A DNA stretch of 64,000 nucleotides from Amycolatopsis sp. WAC 01376. GTDB taxonomy: Bacteria > Actinomycetota > Actinomycetes > Mycobacteriales > Pseudonocardiaceae. The stretch is from positions 62,001 through 126,000 of the forward strand of contig NZ_QHKL01000001.1 in NCBI RefSeq assembly GCF_003947415.1, read 5' to 3'. The position numbers and the translations under genes are program-made. The notes beneath the pieces are model-generated. The model saw only the letters and a program-made list of their open reading frames with translations. It was not told the DNA's origin and ran no database searches. Below, in pieces: positions 16,742-25,544 of this stretch (its first letter is position 1; each line of letters opens with the position of its first letter).

Positions 16742-18316
16742 ATGTCCGTCACCACTCCTCCACGTCCGCCCGGCCCTCCGGGGCCGCAACCTCCTGGTCG
16801 TCCGCCGGGTCCGCCGCCAAGGCCCGGCAGACCGGGTGGTCCGGGCGGCCCGGTCGGAGGCCCGGGAGGTCCCGGAGTTCCTCGCGGTCCCGGTGGCCCA
16901 GGCGGCCCTGGGGGGCCTGGCGGACCGCAGGGTCCTGGCGGCCCCGGTGGTCCGGGAGGGCCCAAGGGTCCCGGCGGACCTGGTGGCCCAGGAGGTCCTG
17001 GTGGGCCCGGTGGCCCGGGCGGTCCTCCGTCCGGCGGCCCCGGCCCGCAGTCCGGCCCTCCGCCCGCTCCGGCGGCGCGGATCGCCGCGCCCACGCGGCG
17101 CCGGACCGGCGGGATCAACCTCGGCCCGCTGCCGGTGGCGAACCTGGTCGTGCTCGAACTCGGGCTCGCGATCGGCCTCGTCCTGCTCGCGATCAACATG
17201 AAGCTCAAGTACGTCGCGATCGGCGTGCTCGGGGTCGCGATCATCATCGCGTTCCTGCGCTGGGGCGGCCGCTGGTTCACCCAATGGGCCGGCCTCACCA
17301 TGCGGTACATGTTCCGTTCACACGATCGTGTGGCGAATCCGCTTCCGCCGAGCAGCATCGAGTCACTCGCCGCCGAAGAGGACGCCGTCACCGGCCCTGA
17401 CGACGCCCGGGTGAACCTGCTTCGCCTCGCCGTTCCCGACCTCGTCGTCGCGCACGGCGTGGACCACGAACGCCAGCAGGTCGGCCTCGCGTGGAACGAC
17501 GGGACGTGGACCGCCGTCCTGCTCGTCGAACCCGCGCCCGCGCTGATCACCCAGGCGGGTGGCGCGCCGAGCCTGCCGCTGTCCGCGCTCGCGCCGTGCC
17601 TCGAAGACCGCGGTGTGGTCCTCGACTCGATCCAGATGATCTGGCACTGCTACCCGGGCAGCGCCGCGCTTCCGTCGGACTCGCCTGCCCTCAGCTCCTA
17701 CATGGAGGTGCTCGGCCCGCTGCCCGCTGCCGCGCGGCGGACGACCTGGGTCGCCATCCGGCTCGACCCGCGCCGGTGCCCGGCCGCCATCCGCGAACGT
17801 GGCGGCGGCGTCGTCGGTGCGCATCGCGCGCTGATCGGCGCGCTGTCGCGGGTGCGCAACGCCTTGGAGTCGCAAGGCGTGCCGACCCGGCCGCTCGATC
17901 CGGACGAGCTGCTGCGGTCCAGCATTTCGGCCGCGGAGCTGACCGCGGTCGCCGGCTCGCAGGGGAAGGTCGGTCTGCAGGAGCGCTGGACCGGCGTCAC
18001 CGCGGCGGGCATCGGGCACGCGAGCTACGCGATCACCAGCTGGCCGAAGGGCAAGATCAGCGGCAGCCTGAACGCGCTGACCAGTGTCCGCGCGTTGTCG
18101 GCGACGGTGGCGATGTCGATCTCGCCGTCCGCGGACGAAGGCAAGATCGGCCTGCGGGGAATCGTTCGCCTGAGCGCGCGGAACCCTCGTGAACTGGACG
18201 CCGCCGACCAGCGGCTGCAGGGCATCTCGGACCGGCTGGGAGTGACGTTGACGCCGCTGCGCGGCCTGCAGATCTCCGGGTTCTCCGCGACTTTGCCGAT
18301 CGGAGGCACGGCATGA
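16742..18316 (+). CDS. eccE: T7S component EccE with collagen-like N-terminus
   Basis: 524 aa. Residues about 8-105 are a Pro/Gly tract dominated by GGP/GPG triplets, collagen-like and far longer than the usual EccE N-terminus. Two transmembrane helices follow (about 130-151 and 156-173), then a soluble domain of about 340 residues that matches EccE in layout. EccE sits at the periphery of the ESX membrane complex. The ATG at 16742 ([10 protein letters not shown]) is preferred over an upstream in-frame ATG at 16652, which lacks a ribosome-binding site. It overlaps the next gene by ATGA. EccE is absent from the M. tuberculosis ESX-4 locus but present in some other ESX-4 loci. Confidence 0.85.
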   Translation: MSVTTPPRPPGPPGPQPPGRPPGPPPRPGRPGGPGGPVGGPGGPGVPRGPGGPGGPGGPGGPQGPGGPGGPGGPKGPGGPGGPGGPGGPGGPGGPPSGGPGPQSGPPPAPAARIAAPTRRRTGGINLGPLPVANLVVLELGLAIGLVLLAINMKLKYVAIGVLGVAIIIAFLRWGGRWFTQWAGLTMRYMFRSHDRVANPLPPSSIESLAAEEDAVTGPDDARVNLLRLAVPDLVVAHGVDHERQQVGLAWNDGTWTAVLLVEPAPALITQAGGAPSLPLSALAPCLEDRGVVLDSIQMIWHCYPGSAALPSDSPALSSYMEVLGPLPAAARRTTWVAIRLDPRRCPAAIRERGGGVVGAHRALIGALSRVRNALESQGVPTRPLDPDELLRSSISAAELTAVAGSQGKVGLQERWTGVTAAGIGHASYAITSWPKGKISGSLNALTSVRALSATVAMSISPSADEGKIGLRGIVRLSARNPRELDAADQRLQGISDRLGVTLTPLRGLQISGFSATLPIGGTA

Positions 18317-19035
18317 GCACCCGCATGCGCGACGCAGGCCAGAGCGCCGGTGTCGCCCCGGAATTCACCGTCGACCCGGCGATGCTCGACGCGATCAGCC
18401 CGTCCGGTGACCGAGGCGGCATCGTCCTCGGCTCCGGGCTCAAGGGTGAACCGCTGACGATTTCCGCGCTGCGCTCGGCGCCGACCCGGATCGTGCTCGT
18501 CGGTGGCCTGTACCTGGCTCGTCAGGTCGCGCTGCGAGCGATGGCGGTCGGGGCGTGGGTCGTCGTGGCGACCGGGCGGCCGGCCGCGTGGCAGGTTCTC
18601 CCGCAGGCCGCGGGGAATCAGCCCAACGGCAGGCCTTCGCCGCTGGTGCAGATCCGGCGGCTGTCGCCGGTGGACCTCCCGCGCCCGTCCGAGGACGCGC
18701 CGCTGCTGGTCGTGACCGACGGCGGGCCGACCCCGCAGGACCTGTTCCCGCCGCGGTCGCCGTGGCAGACGACGGTCTACGTGCTGCCGTACCTGCACCC
18801 GCAGGCCGGGGCGACCGCGAACGCGGCCGACCTCGTGCTGATGCAGCGGCTCCCGCCGGGCCAGGCCGAACTCGCCGCGCGGATCTGGCGGCTCCCGCCC
18901 CAGATGATGAAGCAGCTCACGACGTTGAAGGACGACCAGGTCGTCGCTCTGGGCCGGAACCTCTGGCGCCCTCTTCGCCTGGTCACCACGGCGAAAGAGC
19001 AGCAGATCCTGGGCCCCGTACGCCGCGGCGACTGA
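18313..19035 (+). CDS. ESX-4-linked protein of unknown function
   Basis: 240 aa without transmembrane segments. It alternates beta-rich and helical parts ([29 protein letters not shown]), suggesting an alpha/beta fold, but no nucleotide-binding motif is evident. Its ATG overlaps the eccE stop (ATGA), so translation is coupled and a joint role with EccE is likely. A strong terminator follows, making eccE and this gene one operon. No family recognised. Confidence 0.8.
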   Translation: MSTRMRDAGQSAGVAPEFTVDPAMLDAISPSGDRGGIVLGSGLKGEPLTISALRSAPTRIVLVGGLYLARQVALRAMAVGAWVVVATGRPAAWQVLPQAAGNQPNGRPSPLVQIRRLSPVDLPRPSEDAPLLVVTDGGPTPQDLFPPRSPWQTTVYVLPYLHPQAGATANAADLVLMQRLPPGQAELAARIWRLPPQMMKQLTTLKDDQVVALGRNLWRPLRLVTTAKEQQILGPVRRGD

Positions 19036-19047
19036 CCCCGACACGGC

Positions 19048-19067
19048 GACTTTAGCGGGCTAACCGC
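19048..19067. repeat. Palindromic repeat after the eccE operon
   Basis: The core TTTAGCGGGCTAAC (19051-19064) has a GCGAC left flank and a GCGCTCTG right flank. It directly precedes the terminator hairpin. Confidence 0.88.
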
Positions 19068-19074
19068 GCTCTGC

Positions 19075-19105
19075 GGGGGCACTGTCCATATCGGACAGTG
19101 CCCCC
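19075..19105 (+). terminator. Strong hairpin terminator of the eccE operon
   Basis: A 13-bp perfect stem, GGGGGCACTGTCC / GGACAGTGCCCCC, has loop ATATC and is followed by GTTCT. The U-tract is weak, but the stem is very stable. Confidence 0.8.
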
Positions 19106-19126
19106 GTTCTGCGTCCGCCACGCGTC

Positions 19127-19146
19127 GCGTTTAGGCCGCTAAAGTC
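19127..19146. repeat. Palindromic repeat, GTCGAC-arm type
   Basis: The core TTTAGGCCGCTAAA (19130-19143) is followed by GTCGAC. It starts 79 bp after the previous copy. Confidence 0.88.
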
Positions 19147-19191
19147 GACCTGGGGCGCGGGGTTTGGGCGTCAAGAGGGAATCGCGCAGGC

Positions 19192-19218
19192 TGTGGATAA
19201 GCCGGGGGTTGTGGATAA
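19192..19218 (+). promoter_or_regulatory. Two DnaA-box-like 9-mers
   Basis: TGTGGATAA (reverse complement TTATCCACA, the classical DnaA box) occurs exactly at 19192-19200 and 19210-19218, same strand, 18 bp apart. The second lies in the loop of a CGGGGG / CCCCCG hairpin (19203-19228). They sit 60-90 bases upstream of the DUF559-type gene. Confidence 0.6.
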
Positions 19219-19278
19219 ATCGCCCCCGAGAGGCAGTGACGGCCGCGCCTTGTCGGTCTTGTCGATCACCGTGTCAGC

Positions 19279-20238
19279 ATGACCAAACCTTTCGATTCAT
19301 CTCACCTCCCCGAAGTCTTCCGCGGCTCAGACGCACGCAAGGCAGGCCTGATCACGGCCAGCCGCCTGCGTGGCCCGAGCGTCCGGCGACTGTTCCAGGA
19401 CGTCTACACGCGCGCTGACGTCGAGGTCACGCACGAACTCCGTTGTCGCGGGGCCGCGTTACTGGCACCGCCGGAAGCCGTGCTGACCGGGCGATCGGCC
19501 GCGACCGTCCAGGGCGTCCAGCTGGCCAAGCCCCATGACCCGGTCGAGATGGTGGTGCCGGAGAAACAACGCTTCGGCCCGATCGTCGGTATCAAGATTC
19601 GGCGGACCGAGGTCAAACCCGAAGAATCGAGGCCGTGGAACGGAATCCGCATCGCGCGAAGAAGTCGAATCGCACTGGACCTGCTCCTCCGGCTTTCTCC
19701 TCGCAAATCCGGGTGGGTACGACGGCTCCGCATCGGCGTCCCCGATCTGGACCAGTTCATGAGAGCCGAGAAACTGACCGATCTGCACCTCAACGGAGAG
19801 TTCTACGGTCGCCGCAATCGAGGCATTCGCTTGGCCAGGCACGCTTTGCGCCTCTCCGATCCTCGCGCGGAGTCACCCCCGGAATCGGAACTGCGGATCG
19901 TGCTGTCCGCCGGTGGCATTACCGCGACACCTCAGTTCGAGGTCTTCTCCCGGACGGGTCACTTCGTCGCTCGTCTTGACCTCGGCGACGAGACACACCG
20001 GGTCGCCATCGAATACGACGGCCGATGGCACAACACTCCAAAGCAACGAGCCCACGATCGCAAACGGCGAAGACGAGCGGAGGCCGAGGGCTGGCGTTTC
20101 GTCATCGTCACCGCGGAGGACCTGGCGATGGACTTCAAAGGCATCGTCGAGGCCGTCTGGCAGGCCCGCCGCAGCGCGTTTAGCCCGCTAACCGCGCCGC
20201 GTCCGGGTCAGGAGGAGGTGCGCATGGCTCGCGTTTGA
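19279..20238 (+). CDS. DUF559 / AbiEi-type protein with endonuclease-like fold
   Basis: 319 aa. The N-terminal part (HLPEVFRGSDARKAGLITASRLRG) resembles the winged-helix start of AbiEi-type proteins. The C-terminal part at about 235-290 (ARLDLGDETHRVAIEYDGRWH, then KRRRRAEAEGWRFVIVT) matches the DUF559 / very-short-patch-repair nuclease fold, with acidic residues at likely PD-(D/E)xK positions. The C-terminus contains a palindromic repeat encoding AFSPLTA (about 300-306). The ATG at 19279 lacks a good ribosome-binding site. No antitoxin or partner gene is adjacent, so a toxin role is unsupported. Convergent with truA. Confidence 0.75.
   Translation: MTKPFDSSHLPEVFRGSDARKAGLITASRLRGPSVRRLFQDVYTRADVEVTHELRCRGAALLAPPEAVLTGRSAATVQGVQLAKPHDPVEMVVPEKQRFGPIVGIKIRRTEVKPEESRPWNGIRIARRSRIALDLLLRLSPRKSGWVRRLRIGVPDLDQFMRAEKLTDLHLNGEFYGRRNRGIRLARHALRLSDPRAESPPESELRIVLSAGGITATPQFEVFSRTGHFVARLDLGDETHRVAIEYDGRWHNTPKQRAHDRKRRRRAEAEGWRFVIVTAEDLAMDFKGIVEAVWQARRSAFSPLTAPRPGQEEVRMARV
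20176..20195. repeat. Palindromic repeat inside the DUF559-type gene
   Basis: The core TTTAGCCCGCTAAC (20179-20192) is read in the single stop-free frame as AFSPLTA near the C-terminus. Confidence 0.9.
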
Positions 20239-21110
20239 TCCGCACGGGCGGCGAGTTCGGCGTCCGGCGGGTACTCGACGGCCATCAGCGTCAGGCCGTG
20301 TGCGGGAGCGACAGCGCTGTCACGCGTCCGGCTCTCCAGAACGCCGCCGGGCCAATCGAGCGGACGACGGCCGTCGCCGACCAAGAGCAGTGCCCCCACG
20401 AGGCTACGCACCATCGAATGACAGAACGCGTCAGCGGAGACCGCGACCTCGACCGCGTGCGGCCCGGTGCGCTGCCATTCGAGCCGCTGCAGCTCGCGAA
20501 TGGTCGTCCCGCCTTCACGCTGCTTACAGAAGGCCGCGAAGTCCTGAAGCCCCAAGAGTGCCGACGACGCCTCGTTCATCGCATCGACCGAAAGCGGACG
20601 GGTCCAGGCCAGGGTGTCGTGACGCCGCAACGGATCGACGCCCCATGGCGCATCCGAAACACGGTAAAGGTAGTGACGCCGCACGGCCGAGAACCGCGCG
20701 TCGAACCCAGGCGCCGCGACCCGGGCGGCCAACACCCGCACGTCCCCCGGCAGGTACCGATTCCAGCGGTGACGCATCCGCCCCAGGTCAGGAATGCCCT
20801 GCTCGTCCAGTTCCAGGCGGCCGGATCGCGTTTTGCCCGCTAAAGGCGAGACGTCGACGTGGACCACCTGGCCGGACGCGTGCACACCGGCATCGGTGCG
20901 GCCGGCGACGACGACGGACTTCGGGACCGAGGCTCCTGGGGGCTGCTTCGCGAGCGCCTCTTCGAGGACTCCCTGCACCGTGCGCCGCCCGGGCTGCCGC
21001 GCCCAGCCGGAGAAATCGGTGCCGTCGTAGGAAACATCCAGACGCAGACGAACGAGCCCGCCCTCCGCAGTGGGAGTGGCGGGCTCGTCCGGGGTGTTCG
21101 GTGCCGTCAG
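20208..21110 (-). CDS. truA: tRNA pseudouridine(38-40) synthase TruA
   Basis: 300 aa. It modifies U38-U40 of tRNA anticodon stems. The catalytic Asp is in AGRTDAGVHASGQVVH; other family blocks are LRLDVSYDGTDFSGWA, RHYLYRV and DAFCHSMVRSLVGALLLVG. No ATG, GTG or TTG exists in frame between the rplQ stop and the conserved start VRLRLDVSYDG. The best candidate is CTG at 21110 (reading TAPNTPDEPATP), 4 bases after the rplQ stop with AAGGA about 11 bases upstream. The gene contains a diverged palindromic repeat near residue 90 (SPLAGKTRSG). Confidence 0.93.
   Translation of the reverse strand: MTAPNTPDEPATPTAEGGLVRLRLDVSYDGTDFSGWARQPGRRTVQGVLEEALAKQPPGASVPKSVVVAGRTDAGVHASGQVVHVDVSPLAGKTRSGRLELDEQGIPDLGRMRHRWNRYLPGDVRVLAARVAAPGFDARFSAVRRHYLYRVSDAPWGVDPLRRHDTLAWTRPLSVDAMNEASSALLGLQDFAAFCKQREGGTTIRELQRLEWQRTGPHAVEVAVSADAFCHSMVRSLVGALLLVGDGRRPLDWPGGVLESRTRDSAVAPAHGLTLMAVEYPPDAELAARADQTRAMRTSS
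20827..20846. repeat. Diverged palindromic repeat inside truA
   Basis: TTTTGCCCGCTAAA on the plus strand (20830-20843). On the gene strand the copy lies in a frame where the consensus would read TAA; a single T-to-A change makes it AAA (Lys). The flank GGATCGCG is retained. Confidence 0.7.
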
Positions 21111-21114
21111 GACG

Positions 21115-21678
21115 TCAGTCCTTCTTGCTGTCCGCGTCCGCGACGGGGGCCTCAGCGGCCTCGTCGGCGGCAGGAGCCTCGGTGGCCTCCGGAGCCTCGG
21201 TGGCGGCCGTGTCGGCAACCTCAGGGGCCTCGGTGGTCTCCTCGGCGGCCGGGGCGGCAGCCTTCGGCTCGTCCTTCGCGAACTTCGTCTTGCGCGCGGC
21301 CTCGGCCTCGGCGGTGACGGTCTTCTCGGCAACCAGCTCGATGACGGCCATGGGGGCGTTGTCGCCCTTGCGCGCCATCGTCTTGGTGATCCGGGTGTAG
21401 CCACCCGGACGCTCCGCGAAGAACGGACCGATCTCGGCGATCAGCTTGTGCACGACATCCTTGTCGCGCACGATGCGCTGGATCTGACGACGGTTGTGCA
21501 GGTCGCCCCGCTTCGCCTTCGTGATCAGCTTCTCGGCCAGCGGGCGCACCCGCCGGGCCTTCGCCTCGGTCGTCGTGATCTTGCCGTGCTCGAACAGCTG
21601 GGTGGCCAGGTTGGCCAGGATCAGCCGTTCGTGCGCGGGCGACCCGCCGAGACGGGGTCCCTTTGTGGGGGTGGGCAT
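21115..21678 (-). CDS. rplQ: 50S ribosomal protein L17
   Basis: 187 aa. The first 120 residues are the L17 core ([37 protein letters not shown]). An acidic Ala/Glu/Thr-rich tail of about 65 residues is added, as in several actinobacterial L17 proteins. It follows rpoA in the alpha operon, and truA starts 4 bases after its stop. Confidence 0.97.
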   Translation of the reverse strand: MPTPTKGPRLGGSPAHERLILANLATQLFEHGKITTTEAKARRVRPLAEKLITKAKRGDLHNRRQIQRIVRDKDVVHKLIAEIGPFFAERPGGYTRITKTMARKGDNAPMAVIELVAEKTVTAEAEAARKTKFAKDEPKAAAPAAEETTEAPEVADTAATEAPEATEAPAADEAAEAPVADADSKKD

Positions 21679-21753
21679 CGGTTCTCCTCGTTCAGCTCAC
21701 AGCTGGAGGCCGGGGCTCCCCCACCCCTACCGGTGAGGGAGCCGAAGCTGGCC

Positions 21754-22827
21754 TTACAGCTGCTCCGTCTCTGCGTAGTCCTGGCCATCGTCGTGGCCGT
21801 TGTCCGAAATTCCGTCCGTGATGCTGTCGACGCCCTCGGACCAGCCTTCACCGTCGTAGCTGGCCGCGGCCGCGGTCGGGTCGAACCCGGGCGGGCTGTC
21901 CTTCAGCGCGAGGCCGAGACCGACGAGCTTGAGCTTGACCTCGTCGATCGACTTCGCACCGAAGTTGCGGATGTCCAGCAGGTCGGCCTCGCTGCGCGAG
22001 ACCAGTTCGCCGACGGTGTGGATGCCCTCGCGCTTGAGGCAGTTGTACGACCGGACGGTGAGGTCCAGGTCCTCGATCGGCATCGCGTAGGCGGCGATGG
22101 TGTCCGCCTCCTGCGGCGACGGGCCGATCTCGATGCCTTCGGCGTCGACGTTCAGCTCGCGCGCGAGACCGAACAGCTCCACCAGCGTCTTACCGGCCGA
22201 CGCGACAGCGTCCCGCGGCGTGATCGACGGCTTCGTCTCCACGTCCAGGATCAGCTTGTCGAAGTCGGTGCGCTGCTCGACACGGGTCGCCTCGACCTTG
22301 TACGTCACCTTCAGCACCGGGGAGTAGATGGAGTCGACCGGGATCCGGCCGATCTCCGCGCCCGCCTGCTTGTTCTGCAGGGCCGGAACGTAACCGCGGC
22401 CGCGCTCGACGACGAGCTCGATCTCGAGCTTGCCCTTGCCGTTCAGCGACGCGATGTGCAGATCCGGGTTGTGCACGGTGACACCGGCCGGGGGCACGAT
22501 GTCGGCAGCGGTGACCTCACCGGGGCCCTGCTTGCGCAGGTACATGGTGACCGGCTCGTCCTCTTCCGAGGAGACCACGAGCTCCTTGAGGTTCAGGATG
22601 ATGTCGGTGACGTCTTCCTTCACCCCGGGAACGGTGGTGAACTCGTGCAGCACGCCGTCGATGCGGATGCTCGTCACGGCCGCGCCCGGAATGGACGACA
22701 GCAGCGTGCGACGCAGCGAGTTGCCGAGCGTGTAGCCGAAGCCGGGCTCCAGCGGTTCGATGGTGAACCGGGAGCGGGTCTCGTTGACCGTCTCTTCGCC
22801 GAGAGCCGGCCGCTGGGAAATCAGCAT
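21754..22827 (-). CDS. rpoA: RNA polymerase alpha subunit
   Basis: 357 aa. The N-terminal assembly domain includes [20 protein letters not shown] and the C-terminal helix-hairpin-helix domain includes [16 protein letters not shown] and [13 protein letters not shown]. It ends in an acidic tail. The ATG at 22827 ([12 protein letters not shown]) has AGGAAAG directly upstream and matches the family start. Confidence 0.98.
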   Translation of the reverse strand: MLISQRPALGEETVNETRSRFTIEPLEPGFGYTLGNSLRRTLLSSIPGAAVTSIRIDGVLHEFTTVPGVKEDVTDIILNLKELVVSSEEDEPVTMYLRKQGPGEVTAADIVPPAGVTVHNPDLHIASLNGKGKLEIELVVERGRGYVPALQNKQAGAEIGRIPVDSIYSPVLKVTYKVEATRVEQRTDFDKLILDVETKPSITPRDAVASAGKTLVELFGLARELNVDAEGIEIGPSPQEADTIAAYAMPIEDLDLTVRSYNCLKREGIHTVGELVSRSEADLLDIRNFGAKSIDEVKLKLVGLGLALKDSPPGFDPTAAAASYDGEGWSEGVDSITDGISDNGHDDGQDYAETEQL

Positions 22828-22920
22828 CTTTCCTAATTCCTTTCCAAACGGCGCCCGCCATATGACACCGAAAGGGATGGCGAAACGGCGGCGCACTCCG
22901 GGCGCCGCCGCCCGTGCCCA

Positions 22921-22949
22921 CACCGGGCCGGGGTTTCCCCGGCCCGGTG
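22921..22949 (-). terminator. Intercistronic hairpin between rpsD and rpoA
   Basis: A perfect 13-bp stem, CACCGGGCCGGGG / CCCCGGCCCGGTG, has loop TTT and lies 5 bases after the rpsD stop. No U-tract follows, so it may be a partial terminator, a processing site or a 3'-end stabiliser. Confidence 0.65.
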
Positions 22950-22954
22950 ATGGA

Positions 22955-23560
22955 TCACTTCGAGTAGAGCTCGACGATCAGCTGTTCCTGGACCGGAACG
23001 TCGATCTGAGCGCGCTCCGGGAGCTGGTGGACCAGCACACGGAGGTTGGACGGAACAACCTGGAGCCACGCGGGAACGGGACGCTCGCCGAACGACTCCT
23101 TGGCAGCGACGAAGGGCAGCATCGCGAACGACTTCGGCCGCACGTCGATGATGTCCCACTTGCTGACCTGGTACGAGGGCACGTTGACCTTGACGCCGTT
23201 GACCACGAAGTGACCGTGGCTCACCAGCTGACGCGCCTGACGGCGGGTGCGGGCGATACCGGCGCGGTAGATCACGTTGTCCAGACGGGACTCGAGGATC
23301 TGCAGCAGGTTCTCACCGGTCTTACCCGGACGCCGGACGGCTTCCTTGTAGTACCGGACGAACTGACGCTCGAGAACGCCGTAGGTGTAGCGAGCCTTCT
23401 GCTTCTCCTGCGACTGCAGGAGGTACTCGGACTCCTTGATGCGCCCGCGGCCGTGCTGGCCCGGCGGGTAGGGGCGACGCTCGAAAGCCTGGTCGCCGCC
23501 GATGAGGTCAACCTTGAGGCGACGCGAAATACGCGTCGCGGGGCCGGTGTAACGAGCCAT
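22955..23560 (-). CDS. rpsD: 30S ribosomal protein S4
   Basis: 201 aa, primary 16S rRNA-binding protein. Visible signatures are [29 protein letters not shown] and [20 protein letters not shown] (S4 RNA-binding domain). It lacks the Cys-rich zinc motif seen in some S4 proteins. It belongs to the alpha operon, between rpsK and rpoA. Confidence 0.97.
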   Translation of the reverse strand: MARYTGPATRISRRLKVDLIGGDQAFERRPYPPGQHGRGRIKESEYLLQSQEKQKARYTYGVLERQFVRYYKEAVRRPGKTGENLLQILESRLDNVIYRAGIARTRRQARQLVSHGHFVVNGVKVNVPSYQVSKWDIIDVRPKSFAMLPFVAAKESFGERPVPAWLQVVPSNLRVLVHQLPERAQIDVPVQEQLIVELYSK

Positions 23561-23583
23561 TTCTTCTTACTCCTCCCCGTTCC

Positions 23584-23991
23584 TCAGACCCGGCGCCGCT
23601 TGGGCGGGCGGCAGCCGTTGTGAGGCTGCGGGGTCACGTCCTGGATGGTGCCGACCTCGAGGCCGGCGGCCTGCAGCGAGCGGATCGCCGTCTCGCGACC
23701 CGAACCCGGGCCCTTCACGAAGACGTCGACCTTCTTCATGCCGTGCTCGGCAGCCTTGCGGGCGGCGCTCTCGGCGGCCATCTGCGCGGCGAACGGGGTG
23801 GACTTACGCGAGCCCTTGAAGCCCACGTGACCACTCGACGCCCACGCGATCACGGCACCGGTGGGGTCCGTGATCGAGACGATGGTGTTGTTGAAGGTGC
23901 TCTTGATGTGCGCGTGACCGTGCGCGACATTCTTCTTTTCCTTACGGCGGACCTTCTTGGCCCCCGCCGCAGTACGAGACTTCGGTGGCAT
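23584..23991 (-). CDS. rpsK: 30S ribosomal protein S11
   Basis: 135 aa. The core includes [20 protein letters not shown] and [23 protein letters not shown] lies upstream of the ATG at 23991, immediately after the stop of the small ORF at 24010-24195. Confidence 0.97.
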   Translation of the reverse strand: MPPKSRTAAGAKKVRRKEKKNVAHGHAHIKSTFNNTIVSITDPTGAVIAWASSGHVGFKGSRKSTPFAAQMAAESAARKAAEHGMKKVDVFVKGPGSGRETAIRSLQAAGLEVGTIQDVTPQPHNGCRPPKRRRV

Positions 23992-24009
23992 GTTTTGAGG
24001 GTTCTCCTG

Positions 24010-24195
24010 TTAGCGCGCGTTCTCTTGGTGAGCGGCGACCGCTTCGGCCTGTCCGCGCCGGATGATCGAACCGGCGTCGGTGTACAGGTTGCGGAGCGCC
24101 ATCGGGCGGGCGTAGAGCGCCTTGGGCGAGACACAAGCCGAGCCACGACGGCGGACGCCGCCCATCTGCACGACCTTCTTGCCCTGGACGCTCAC
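24010..24195 (-). CDS. Small ORF between rpsM and rpsK, function unknown
   Basis: 61 aa, basic ([20 protein letters not shown]), starting at a GTG that overlaps the rpsM stop as GTGA, the classic sign of coupled translation. Its stop is 18 bases before rpsK. In most bacteria rpsM and rpsK are adjacent with no gene between. The frame is fully open across the 200-base gap, supporting a real product. No family recognised. It could instead be a non-coding spacer with a chance ORF. Confidence 0.55.
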   Translation of the reverse strand: MSVQGKKVVQMGGVRRRGSACVSPKALYARPMALRNLYTDAGSIIRRGQAEAVAAHQENAR

Positions 24196-24572
24196 TTCTT
24201 GCCAGCCTTCTTCTTGCCGGCGACCGTCTTCTTCGGACCCTTACGGGTGCGGGCGTTCGTCTTGGTGCGCTGACCACGGACGGGAAGTCCGCGACGCCAG
24301 CGAAGGCCCTCGTAGCACCCGATCTCGATCTTCCGACGGATGTCGGCGTTCACCTCGCGGCGAAGGTCACCCTCGACCTTGAAGTTCTCCTCGATGTAGA
24401 CCCGCAGCTTGGCGAGGTCGTCATCGCTCAGATCCTTGACGCGAGTGTCCGCGTTGAGCTCGGCAGCAGCGATGAGCTGCTTCGAGCGGGTACGGCCGAT
24501 GCCGTAGATGTAAGTCAGCGCGATCTCCAACCGCTTTTCGCGGGGGAGGTCTACGCCAGCGAGTCGTGCCAT
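24192..24572 (-). CDS. rpsM: 30S ribosomal protein S13
   Basis: 126 aa: [40 protein letters not shown] and a Lys-rich tail. Its stop overlaps the small downstream ORF. Confidence 0.97.
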   Translation of the reverse strand: MARLAGVDLPREKRLEIALTYIYGIGRTRSKQLIAAAELNADTRVKDLSDDDLAKLRVYIEENFKVEGDLRREVNADIRRKIEIGCYEGLRWRRGLPVRGQRTKTNARTRKGPKKTVAGKKKAGKK

Positions 24573-24777
24573 TGGCGTTGATGCTCCTTCATAGAATTCA
24601 TCTTCAGGTCTGCTCCCCGTCCGGTTCCGGGACCGACTCGCCTGTCGTGCCCTTGGCTTGCGCTTCGGGTGTCCCGGCCTCGGCCTGAAGTCCGAGGGCG
24701 AACCGGGCCGTTCGCACGGCCCGGCAGGTGCGGGGAGATTGTGTAGCCGTCAATCCACTCTGTACGAGTGCGAGTGA

Positions 24778-24891
24778 TCAGCCCTGCCGCTGCTTGTGCC
24801 GCAGGTTCTCGCAGATCACCATGATCCGGCCGTGACGGCGGATCACCTTGCACTTGTCGCAGATCTTCTTGACGCTCGGCTGGACCTTCAC
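24778..24891 (-). CDS. rpmJ: 50S ribosomal protein L36
   Basis: 37 aa starting at GTG 24891 with AGGAG 5 bases upstream. It reads [20 protein letters not shown] and continues to NLRHKQRQG. The zinc-binding residues of the C+ form are present (CDKC ... C ... H). It lies between infA and rpsM, the standard position. Confidence 0.95.
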   Translation of the reverse strand: MKVQPSVKKICDKCKVIRRHGRIMVICENLRHKQRQG

Positions 24892-24927
24892 GTCTCCTGC
24901 TCTCCTGCTTGTGCTAACTCGTCGTGA

Positions 24928-25149
24928 TCACTTGTAGCGGTAGACGATGCGACCACGAGACAAGTCGTAGGGCGAGAGCTCCACGACAACCCTGTCCTCC
25001 GGCAGAATGCGGATGTAGTGCTGCCGCATCTTGCCGCTGATGTGTGCAAGGACCTTGTGGCCGTTCTCCAACTCGACGCGGAACATCGCGTTCGGGAGCG
25101 GCTCGACTACGCGGCCTTCGACCTCGATGGCCCCGTCTTTCTTGCCCAT
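24928..25149 (-). CDS. infA: Translation initiation factor IF-1
   Basis: 73 aa OB-fold protein binding the ribosomal A site at initiation: [20 protein letters not shown] and [13 protein letters not shown]. First gene of the infA-rpmJ-rpsM-rpsK-rpsD-rpoA-rplQ-truA run. The ATG at 25149 has GGAGG about 5 bases upstream. Confidence 0.97.
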   Translation of the reverse strand: MGKKDGAIEVEGRVVEPLPNAMFRVELENGHKVLAHISGKMRQHYIRILPEDRVVVELSPYDLSRGRIVYRYK

Positions 25150-25304
25150 GTCCTCCGCATTTCCTGTCGCTACGCTGTGTTATCAGTCAGAGCTTGAGTG
25201 CTTGGCTGGGTGGTGCATCGGCACACTCCAGCCCGGGTCCAATGTCCGTTCGCGAGAATTCACGAGCGCGCAGGATCCGGGCGCGATGAGTACACCGACT
25301 TGAC

Positions 25305-25334
25305 AGTGTACGCAACCCGTGTCGTAAGCCCCAA
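25305..25334 (-). promoter_or_regulatory. infA: Candidate infA operon promoter
   Basis: On the minus strand TTGGGG (25334-25329) and TACACT (25310-25305) are 18 bases apart, a fair sigma-A-type match. The infA start is about 155 bases downstream. Confidence 0.4.
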
Positions 25335-25409
25335 ACGGGGGGTGACTGTGTTAGATGACCCCTGAGTCCGCCTGCTGCGACCTCTACCATCGTAGACCCT
25401 CGCCGACCT

Positions 25410-25429
25410 GCGTTTAGCGGGCTAAACGC
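25410..25429. repeat. Palindromic repeat upstream of infA
   Basis: A perfect GCGTTTAGCGGGCTAAACGC with flanks CT / GATCCGG. Confidence 0.92.
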
Positions 25430-25544
25430 GATCCGGCAGGCCTGCGACCTGGCGGGCTCCGGGGGCGAGGTGCACCCGATGGGGTAGCGGGCGGCCGCCC
25501 CGGCGGCGCGACCCGAGGCGCTGCGCCGACCTGCGGGCGGACTT

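Noticed and set aside
19279..20238. Type IV toxin-antitoxin pair at the DUF559/AbiEi-type gene
   Set aside because: No partner gene is adjacent; the neighbours are the ESX-4 terminator region and convergent truA.
24551..24853. Open frame overlapping rpmJ on the minus strand
   Set aside because: The rpmJ frame has the family sequence and ribosome-binding site; the overlapping frame has neither.
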